Positions 1-5,741 of a stretch of DNA of 6,819 nucleotides are shown piece by piece (positions within the stretch are counted from its first letter, which is position 1; each line of letters opens with the position of its first letter). This stretch comes from CAZVXI01 sp964631295 (GTDB taxonomy: Bacteria > Planctomycetota > Phycisphaerae > Phycisphaerales > SM1A02): positions 1 to 6,819 of the forward strand of contig CAZVXI010000166.1 in the NCBI GenBank assembly GCA_964631295.1, given 5' to 3'. A program made the position numbers and the translations under genes. Below the pieces are notes generated by a model. It ran no database searches. It was not told the origin of the DNA and saw only the letters and a list, made by a program, of their open reading frames with translations.

Positions 1-614
1 GCAGAGACACCAGCAAACACAGCAGCCAGACCGGCAAGTGGTGATCGGCCCACTGCCTTGTACAAGGCGGCAGCCAGCGGAGGCAGCACAACATACCCCG
101 CGTCCATTGCCATCGAACTCATAATGCCGATGAAGACCATCGCGGGCGTTAGAAATCTGCCCGGCACGACGAGCATAAATGCTTTGAGCAACGCGCCGAT
201 CAAGCCCGTTCGTTCAGCGATCCCAATCCCAAGCATGCCAACCAGCACCACACCAAGCGGCGGAAACGCCATGAAGTTGTCGACGAGACTGTCAATCGCG
301 TGAAACAAGCCGTCCCGCGTCAGCAAACTTTTGGCCTTGTACTCATTGCCAGTCTCATTCCACTCGATGACTGGTTCGCCCTCATCGTTCAGAATCGTGA
401 CAGTCTCCTGCTCGCCCGCTTCGTTCGTGATGACTTCGGTCACCTGCACCGGCAATCGTTCAACAACCGTCCAGTCCATGCTTACCGCAACAGCGCTGAT
501 AAACATGATGAACAGCGTCCCGAGCACAAACAGTGTCGTCGGATCAGGCAGCCGGTTCCCGATGCGTTCGATCAGGTCAAGAAAGCCGCCTCCGCTCGAT
601 TGCGTCGTCTCCAT
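1..614 (-). CDS. AbgT family transporter, N-terminal part (runs off left edge)
   Basis: This is the first 204 or so residues of an inner-membrane transporter of the AbgT family, whose studied members carry p-aminobenzoyl-glutamate or export antimetabolites. Seen directly: an amphipathic start with 'IERIGNRLPDP' at residues 15-25, which lines up with 'VERIGNKVPHP' of E. coli AbgT; a first membrane helix at about 26-45; an acidic, hydrophilic loop at about 49-95, longer than I recall for E. coli AbgT; then 'FPPLGVVL' and 'GIAERTGL' (131-138) and a later 'MDAGYVVLPPLAAAL' stretch, all matching the family. The E. coli protein is about 508 residues, so roughly 300 are missing beyond base 1. The start at 614 is chosen because GGAGGA lies 8 bases upstream. 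An in-frame ATG at 641 overlaps the asparaginase stop as ATGA and is a real alternative, adding nine residues. Substrate is not predictable from this part; co-location with an asparaginase hints at amino acid or peptide-like compounds. Confidence 0.9.
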   Translation of the reverse strand, partial: METTQSSGGGFLDLIERIGNRLPDPTTLFVLGTLFIMFISAVAVSMDWTVVERLPVQVTEVITNEAGEQETVTILNDEGEPVIEWNETGNEYKAKSLLTRDGLFHAIDSLVDNFMAFPPLGVVLVGMLGIGIAERTGLIGALLKAFMLVVPGRFLTPAMVFIGIMSSMAMDAGYVVLPPLAAALYKAVGRSPLAGLAAVFAGVS

Positions 615-622
615 TGCGTTCG

Positions 623-628
623 TCCTCC
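623..628 (-). promoter_or_regulatory. Ribosome binding site of the AbgT gene
   Basis: The minus strand reads GGAGGA here, 8 bases ahead of the ATG at 614. It lies inside the region that would be coding if translation began at the in-frame ATG at 641, so it is the main argument for the shorter start. Confidence 0.6.
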
Positions 629-637
629 GATCATCGG

Positions 638-1177
638 TCATGGTTGGGTCTCTGTCTCTCGTTGTGGTTCTGCGCGCACGAACGTGCCGCGATCATGATC
701 CTTGCGAACACCCGGGAAGGCGAGCACCGTATTGTGCATTGCCACATACACTCCCGGTGGCACGAGTTGCACGGCCAGCAGCGCTTCGGTCAGATTCTGA
801 AGTGCATCAGTGTGCCGAAGCTCGTACGGCCGCATCGCACCGGTAAGGATCACCGGGACTGGCGGCGTGCCCAGCACTTCGACAATGCAATCTCCCGTCC
901 TTGTCAGTCGATCGGTGCCATGCACAACGATCACGCCATCAAGCGCATCAGCCATGTTGCCAGCTGTCTTGGCGATGAGGCTGTGATCGCTGTCCCGCAT
1001 CTCCAGCGAGTCCTTGTTCATCAGCGAGACGCGCACGATCTCCACGCCGTTGAGTTCGAGCGAAGCGAGCATGACGTCCAGCACGCTGAGTTCATTGTGC
1101 ATGACGCCGTGCAGTTCATCGTAGGTCTTCTCGATGGTGCCGCCCGTCGAGATCAGGGCAATGCGCTTGCGGTCCAT
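638..1177 (-). CDS. Short asparaginase, N-terminal catalytic domain only
   Basis: A 179-residue protein of the bacterial L-asparaginase/glutaminase family (asparagine to aspartate plus ammonia). Seen directly, numbering from the ATG: 'STGGTIEK' at 10-17 with nucleophile Thr14; Tyr19 in the flexible-lid region; 'VVHGTDRLTRTG' with Thr88-Asp89; 'ILTGAMRP' at 110-117; and 'GVRKD' with Lys159. These match Thr12, Tyr25, Thr89, Asp90 and Lys162 of E. coli AnsB, so the primary catalytic set is present. The protein ends just after this domain; full-length enzymes have about 330 residues, with a C-terminal domain giving dimer contacts and active-site help from the partner subunit. There is no room for that domain, since AbgT starts at once. 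Similar half-length asparaginase-domain proteins are known, so activity is uncertain. No signal peptide is seen, so it is probably cytoplasmic. A TTG at 1186 in the same frame could add three residues; ATG at 1177 is preferred. Neither has a clear Shine-Dalgarno. Confidence 0.88.
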   Translation of the reverse strand: MDRKRIALISTGGTIEKTYDELHGVMHNELSVLDVMLASLELNGVEIVRVSLMNKDSLEMRDSDHSLIAKTAGNMADALDGVIVVHGTDRLTRTGDCIVEVLGTPPVPVILTGAMRPYELRHTDALQNLTEALLAVQLVPPGVYVAMHNTVLAFPGVRKDHDRGTFVRAEPQRETETQP

Positions 1178-1206
1178 GCTGCACAAGGTAACGGATTTGT
1201 GACAGC
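1178..1206 (-). promoter_or_regulatory. Hairpin abutting the asparaginase start codon
   Basis: On the minus strand GCTGTCACAA (1206-1197) can pair with TTGTGCAGC (1186-1178) across a 10-base loop: nine base pairs with one bulged T. The 3' arm ends exactly at the ATG. No U-tract follows, so it is not a standard terminator. It could control translation of the asparaginase, which lacks an obvious Shine-Dalgarno, but that role is inference. Confidence 0.35.
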
Positions 1207-1229
1207 GTTTCAGCCCGGATCCCGGCGAA

Positions 1230-3746
1230 TCATCCGCTGCCCTGCAGGTTCAGCACCTGCTGCTCAGGCTCACGGCAGACGGTGTCATCGCAGGCCTGCC
1301 ATTTCACGACAAGTTGCGGCTGGCCTTGCATCTGCTGGCCGGTCTGCCGGACTGTCACTGGAACCGTCACCGATCCGGAGTACACGCGCATGCCCCCCAC
1401 TGGCCCATCGAAGGATTCACCCTCCGGGTACGTCACATCGATTGCAAGCCCCTGCACACCGACCAGTTCGATCGACAATCCTGTCAGGGATTCGTCGCCC
1501 GGTTCGTGGGCATTGATGTGCCAGGGTGTCTTGATCATCAACTTCAGATCAAACCTTGCCACAACCTCGTCGGACAAAGCCTCGCGGTCTTCCATGATCG
1601 AGAGCGACACGATCTCACTCGATGATTCGATGGCAATCGGATCGCCGCGCAGTGCCGCTGCGTCGTGATTCGTCAGGTAGCGGTGCAGACCGCGCGTGGC
1701 GACGATCGTCGCGACCGGATTTGCCGCGAGTTGAGCGCTCAGAGAACGCAGAGTCGCAACTGCATCGTCAAGGTACTGCGGATCACCAGAGCGCTCGTGC
1801 AACATAAGAAGGTTGTTGACCATGATCCCCATCCCACTTGGCACGGCCCCATCGTACGTCGACTTCACGCGCACGAACAGATCGCTCTGATCTGCGAGTG
1901 TATCGAAGTACCCACCCGCTTCGTCATCCCAGAAGAGCCCGCGCGCCTGCTTTGCAAGAGATACCGCTGTTTCCAGCCATCGCGATGCTCCGGTCGCTTC
2001 GTGCAGCGCAAGCAGCCCGTGCACCATGAAGGCGTAGTCCTCCATAAATGCATCGATTCGGGCCTCGCCATTGCGATACGTGCGAAGCAGCCGGCCACTG
2101 CCATTGTCACGGAGATTGTCGAGAATAAACAGCGCCGCTCTGGCAGCCGCATCAATGTAACGCTGCTCGTCAAGCGCCCGGCCGCCGTCTGCCATACCAG
2201 CGATCATGAGGCCGTTCCAGCCCGTGAGAATCTTGTCATCGAGCCCCGGCTGATCGCGAGTCGCGCGGGCGGCAAGCATCGCTTCATTGATCCTGTCCAG
2301 TCGCTGCCAGAGTTGCTCAACGGACATGTCGTGAGACGCAGCCAGGTCCGCAGGTGGCGCGGCAAGATAGAGCACATTGAACCTTCCATCTTCCGGATGG
2401 TGCGGATCCTGGAAGTTCGTCCCCTTGCTCACGCCATATGCATCCAGCGCGAACTCAACATCATCGCCAAGCCCGGCAACTTCAAGCACATGGCGAACCT
2501 CAGCCTCGCGCCACAAGTAGTTCTGGCCCTCCCGTTCGTTGACTTCTGCATCCTGCGCGCTGTAAAACCCACCATTCTCCCCGGTCATCTCACGCAGGAC
2601 GTAGTCGAGCGTCTCGCGAACAACCTGTGCGTAGTACGAATCACTCGTTTGCTCATATGCGTCAGCATAGGTGCTCGCCAACTGACCGTTGTCATAGAGC
2701 ATCTTCTCGAAGTGCGGTACGAGCCATTGCGCATCCGTGCTGTAACGATGAAACCCGCCGCCCACATGATCGTACATGCCACCCATGGCCATCCGGTCGA
2801 GCGTGTGGATCGCCGCTTCGCTCGCAGTTGGATTGTCCCACGATGCTGCGCGAATGAAATCGATGTTCGTCGGCATCGGGAACTTCGGAGCGCGCGCCTG
2901 TCCGCCACCGAACCCGCCGTCCTTCGAGTCGTATGACGACAGCAAGAGAGCAGTTGCGCGTTCAATGTCGCTGAGTGCCAGCGTACGCGGGGTTCGCTGC
3001 TCGGCCATCATCTCGGCGATGCGTTGCCCGAACTGACTCGCCTGCTGTTCGAGTTGATCGCGCTGCTCGTTCCACGCTGATGAGATGCGACGCAGCAGTT
3101 CCGGGAACGTGATCGATCCACCCCGCGGCTCCCGCGGAAAGTACGTCCCGCCGAAGAACGGCTGGAGATTTCCAGGCTCCATGAACACGGACATCGGCCA
3201 GCCACCGCGCCCTGACTGCAACTGCACTGCCGTCATATAGATGTCATCCACATCCGGCCGTTCTTCACGATCGACCTTGATGCAGATAAAGTTCTCGTTC
3301 ATAAGTTTTGCGACATCTTCATTCTCGAAGCTCTCGCGTTCCATCACATGGCACCAGTGACACGTGGAGTAGCCGACACTCAGAAAAATCGGCTTGTCCT
3401 GTGCGCGTGCAGCCGCGAATGCTTCTTCACCCCACGGGTACCAGTCCACGGGGTTGTGTGCATGTTGCAGCAGATATGGGCTCGTCTCGTCGATCAGCCG
3501 GTTCGTGTGTGTCGGACTCGAGTCTTGATCTATTGGCTGGGTGGTCGTATCAGCAGCGTGCATTTCTTGCATGGATGATGTGTTTTCCTGCGTTGATTGC
3601 GGATGAGCGGTGTCAGAACTCGCGATGCGCTCCGTCGGGCCGTCCGCACCTGCCGGAGCCGAGTCCGAAGAATCACTCGAACATCGCACCAACATCAACA
3701 GGAGACCGAAGACTGCCGACGAAACGAACAGGTTCCTGGTGTTCAT
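1230..3746 (-). CDS. DUF255/YyaL-type thioredoxin-domain protein fused to a DsbD-alpha-like domain, exported
   Basis: An 838-residue protein. Residues 1-22 form a signal peptide, possibly a lipoprotein signal ('LMLVRC', Cys22, with an unusual Arg at -1). Residues 23-81 are a Ser/Thr/Asp/Gln-rich linker. From about 82 comes the DUF255 (YyaL/SSP411/spermatogenesis-associated 20) thioredoxin-like domain: 'SPYLLQHAHNPVDWYPW' (89-105), the redox motif Cys129-His-Trp-Cys132, 'VDREERPDVD' (158-167) and 'GGWPMSVF' (181-188). An (alpha/alpha)6 barrel resembling glycan-processing enzymes follows at about 255-690, with 'RAPKFP' (285-290), 'PHFEKMLYDN' (344-353) and 'DDKILTGWNGL' (503-513). Residues from about 708 resemble the N-terminal domain of DsbD: 'TPWHIN', 'VYSGSVTVPV' and 'WQACDDTVC' with Cys819 and Cys824. 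The family's reaction is not settled. The exported setting and two cysteine pairs suggest thiol-disulfide exchange outside the cytoplasm. It lacks its own Shine-Dalgarno; its ATG overlaps the formyltransferase stop as ATGA, so coupled translation is likely. Confidence 0.92.
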   Translation of the reverse strand: MNTRNLFVSSAVFGLLLMLVRCSSDSSDSAPAGADGPTERIASSDTAHPQSTQENTSSMQEMHAADTTTQPIDQDSSPTHTNRLIDETSPYLLQHAHNPVDWYPWGEEAFAAARAQDKPIFLSVGYSTCHWCHVMERESFENEDVAKLMNENFICIKVDREERPDVDDIYMTAVQLQSGRGGWPMSVFMEPGNLQPFFGGTYFPREPRGGSITFPELLRRISSAWNEQRDQLEQQASQFGQRIAEMMAEQRTPRTLALSDIERATALLLSSYDSKDGGFGGGQARAPKFPMPTNIDFIRAASWDNPTASEAAIHTLDRMAMGGMYDHVGGGFHRYSTDAQWLVPHFEKMLYDNGQLASTYADAYEQTSDSYYAQVVRETLDYVLREMTGENGGFYSAQDAEVNEREGQNYLWREAEVRHVLEVAGLGDDVEFALDAYGVSKGTNFQDPHHPEDGRFNVLYLAAPPADLAASHDMSVEQLWQRLDRINEAMLAARATRDQPGLDDKILTGWNGLMIAGMADGGRALDEQRYIDAAARAALFILDNLRDNGSGRLLRTYRNGEARIDAFMEDYAFMVHGLLALHEATGASRWLETAVSLAKQARGLFWDDEAGGYFDTLADQSDLFVRVKSTYDGAVPSGMGIMVNNLLMLHERSGDPQYLDDAVATLRSLSAQLAANPVATIVATRGLHRYLTNHDAAALRGDPIAIESSSEIVSLSIMEDREALSDEVVARFDLKLMIKTPWHINAHEPGDESLTGLSIELVGVQGLAIDVTYPEGESFDGPVGGMRVYSGSVTVPVTVRQTGQQMQGQPQLVVKWQACDDTVCREPEQQVLNLQGSG

Positions 3747-4612
3747 GCAGCATCGTAGGCAAGTGATGCGTCACACTCATCGGACACGCTTCCGGCTGTG
3801 GTTTCCGGCATCCGCTGTTCCCGCACGCACCGTCGGATCAATCCCTGTCGGATTTTCCGCCGCGCACGCCACTCGCTCACGATGCCACGTTCAAACCCGC
3901 GATAGGTGCGCCCGCCCCGCTCAGGCTCGATGCCGGGCGCGTTTGCGACGACTCGTTCGATCGCACGCACGTACGCATCAGCGCCGCTCTTCACGCACCG
4001 CGCGAATATCTCATGAAGCCCATCGTCGGGCTCCAGATGTGGCCGAACGCGATCGAATATCGACCCCTGATCAACTTCGCGCGTACATGCATGCACCGTG
4101 CTGCCGATCATCTCCGGCTCGACATTCACAATCGGCCAGAACGTGCAGTGCGTGCCCCGATACCACGGCGAAAGCCCCGTGTGCATATTCAGTGCCGTCA
4201 AGCGAGCGATGCTCAGGACTGAATTCGGCACGATGCCGCACCCGTAGACTGCGATGACGTGCGGCGATGCTTCGCGCACGCTCCGTTCGAGCGTCTCACT
4301 TCGCAGCCCATCGACATACACGACACAATCACCACACGCGAATCGGCCTGCACCTCGACCAAGCACACGTTCGATTGCGCGGTTTTGCTTCGCACGATCG
4401 TTGATCAACCACAGATATACACCGCGGAGACACTTGGAGGCAATCGACCGCTTTGGCATGCGCCTCATCCGGTGCCACAGTGATCGTCGCGCGTTGTGAT
4501 CAACGAAGATCGCAGCAACATCGAAGGCTCCACACAACACATTCGCGACGTACCGCTGCTCCGGTCCATCCTGTGTAATGATGACGATGCGCGGCTTCTG
4601 GCCCGGAGACAT
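3743..4612 (-). CDS. Standalone formyltransferase-fold protein
   Basis: A 289-residue member of the formyltransferase superfamily (Fmt, PurN and sugar N-formyltransferases), which move a formyl group from 10-formyl-tetrahydrofolate to an amine. Numbering from a GTG one codon earlier, the catalytic triad is visible as Asn143 and His145 in 'LNMHTGLSPWYRG' and Asp182 in 'REVDQGSIF'. The N-terminal 'PRIVIITQDGPEQRYV' is a Rossmann-like opening. Between about 40 and 90 it is rich in Arg and Lys. It lacks the C-terminal tRNA-binding domain of methionyl-tRNA formyltransferase and has instead a basic tail, so initiator tRNA is an unlikely substrate; an amino sugar or other primary amine is more likely. 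PurN-like activity is the main alternative. The start overlaps the deacetylase stop as TGATG; GTG at 4615 is possible. Linkage to a NodB-type deacetylase supports a carbohydrate role by inference. No signal peptide, so cytoplasmic. Confidence 0.87.
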   Translation of the reverse strand: MSPGQKPRIVIITQDGPEQRYVANVLCGAFDVAAIFVDHNARRSLWHRMRRMPKRSIASKCLRGVYLWLINDRAKQNRAIERVLGRGAGRFACGDCVVYVDGLRSETLERSVREASPHVIAVYGCGIVPNSVLSIARLTALNMHTGLSPWYRGTHCTFWPIVNVEPEMIGSTVHACTREVDQGSIFDRVRPHLEPDDGLHEIFARCVKSGADAYVRAIERVVANAPGIEPERGGRTYRGFERGIVSEWRARRKIRQGLIRRCVREQRMPETTAGSVSDECDASLAYDAA

Positions 4613-5595
4613 CACGCCGCCCTCCGCTGCAGCCCAAGTCGATCACGCACCGCGCGGAATCGCGGCAGGACTTCAAGCTCCGTCGACAGACGCTTCGGAT
4701 CGCGGGCCTTCGGACTCACGCGATACAAGGGATCATGCAGATCAACGCTGTCATTGGTTCGGCCCTCGACCAGGAACGTCGCAGCACATCCGCTGCTGCG
4801 AATCACGCCTTCGACAAGTTCCGTTGCATCTGCCCTCTCGCCGTAGGGATAGCTGAACGCGCGACACGGGCAATCCGTCAACTCGCAGAGCAGTTCAAGC
4901 GGTTCGAGCAGTTGCGATCGCACATCTCCGAGTGCGATCTGTCGACCATGCACATGATCTGCAGTGTGGCAACCGATCTCAAAACCATGTTCCACGAGCG
5001 TCTGCAGATCCGCTGCAGCCAGATACGGGCGTGTCTTGAGGAGCGATCGCTCGTTGATCTCGAACTGTGTGATCAACTTGTGCCGCAGCGCTTCGCGCGC
5101 GTCCAACTGCATCGCGGCAATCTCATGCGTTATGATCTCCCCGACGCTCTCGCGAGTCGTACATTTGGAAATTGCATCAAGCAGCGCGCACAATCCCTGC
5201 GTGTTCACAATCCAGCACAGCAGGTTGTCGAGCAGCAGTTGCCGATTGTCAAGTGGCGTCGTACTCGCGAACAGCACCGCAGGCAGGCCGCGCTCGGCAA
5301 GTATCGGCATTGCAACGTCGACCACTGAGCGGTACGCATCATCAAATGTGATCAGCAGCGGCCGCTCAGGGAGATCGCCGGCCAGCACTGCGTCCAGATC
5401 AACCACGTTGTAGTCTCGTTCGTAGTGGTCCAGATGCATCGCGAACACGTCCGGCGCGAGTGTCACACCCAGGCCACGCGTGAGATCATCCTCCTGCTCA
5501 GCTATGTGGTGATACAACACGACGCGCAGCCCGTACCGATCGCTCCACCCGCCGAGGCAGGCAAGCCGATGCATCATCCGGGTTGTCCAGTGCAT
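4612..5595 (-). CDS. Polysaccharide deacetylase (NodB homology domain) family protein
   Basis: A 327-residue carbohydrate esterase family 4 type protein. Enzymes of this fold remove N-acetyl, or in ArnD N-formyl, groups from sugars using a bound metal. Numbering from ATG 5595: 'LYHHI' at 27-31; motif 1 'TFDD' at 83-86 (Asp85 as general base, Asp86 for metal); motif 2 'HTADH' with His210 and His214 as metal ligands; motif 3 'FSYPYG' at 247-252. About 120 residues separate motifs 1 and 2, more than in a minimal NodB domain, with a mainly helical insertion. I see no convincing signal peptide, although residues 7-17 are mildly hydrophobic. The start is uncertain: GTG at 5631 (339 residues), ATG at 5595, or tandem ATGs at 5577 and 5574 all lack a clear Shine-Dalgarno; a stop at 5637-5635 caps the frame. 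The gene ends in a TGATG overlap with the formyltransferase, so the two are probably made together. Confidence 0.88.
   Translation of the reverse strand: MHWTTRMMHRLACLGGWSDRYGLRVVLYHHIAEQEDDLTRGLGVTLAPDVFAMHLDHYERDYNVVDLDAVLAGDLPERPLLITFDDAYRSVVDVAMPILAERGLPAVLFASTTPLDNRQLLLDNLLCWIVNTQGLCALLDAISKCTTRESVGEIITHEIAAMQLDAREALRHKLITQFEINERSLLKTRPYLAAADLQTLVEHGFEIGCHTADHVHGRQIALGDVRSQLLEPLELLCELTDCPCRAFSYPYGERADATELVEGVIRSSGCAATFLVEGRTNDSVDLHDPLYRVSPKARDPKRLSTELEVLPRFRAVRDRLGLQRRAA
4620..4625 (-). promoter_or_regulatory. Ribosome binding site of the formyltransferase
   Basis: GGAGGG on the minus strand, 7 bases before ATG 4612 and 4 bases before GTG 4615. It sits inside the last codons of the deacetylase, and the spacing favours the ATG. 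Confidence 0.6.
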
Positions 5596-5655
5596 TGCCA
5601 ACGTGTTGCTCGCAGCAGTTCCCGGACGCACGGTTCATCGGCGGAATTCTGCGAG

Positions 5656-5681
5656 CAGTTGAGGCAAAATCGCTTCAACTG
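5656..5681. repeat. Perfect 7-base inverted repeat in the pheA-deacetylase gap
   Basis: CAGTTGA (5656-5662) is repeated as its reverse complement TCAACTG (5675-5681) with a 12-base spacer; inside the spacer GC (5664-5665) and GC (5672-5673) can add two more pairs. It lies just upstream of the deacetylase start candidates. It is not followed by a T-tract on either side. It could be an operator or a leader hairpin, or chance. Confidence 0.35.
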
Positions 5682-5700
5682 GCAGTCGATGATTCACAAA

Positions 5701-5725
5701 GCGAGGCGGTCCATACCCGCTCCGC
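5701..5725 (-). terminator. pheA: Possible terminator hairpin after pheA
   Basis: On the minus strand GCGGAGCGG, a seven-base loop, then CCGCCTCGC form a nine-position stem with one G-U pair and one A-C mismatch, GC-rich otherwise. It begins 16 bases after the pheA stop and is followed by TTTGTGAA, a poor U-tract. It is plausible as a weak intrinsic terminator separating pheA from the downstream cluster, but the short T-run keeps confidence low. Confidence 0.35.
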
Positions 5726-5741
5726 GAGCATGACGATTTGC

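Noticed and set aside
638..1186. Asparaginase as a frameshifted pseudogene
   Set aside because: No C-terminal domain sequence remains in any frame, and the stop overlaps a possible start of the next gene, so it is a compact intact gene.
533..1516. A 327-codon plus-strand open frame across the asparaginase gene
   Set aside because: It is antisense to two genes with recognised motifs, crosses their boundary, and its translation is rich in His and Arg without any family pattern.
1665..2936. A 423-codon open frame on the plus strand inside the redox fusion gene
   Set aside because: It lies wholly antisense to a gene with clear family motifs, has no recognisable domain and is a by-product of GC-rich codon use.
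5596..5741. A promoter for the three-gene cluster
   Set aside because: TTGTGA and TTGAAG could serve as -35 boxes, but I find no acceptable -10 box at the right distance from either.
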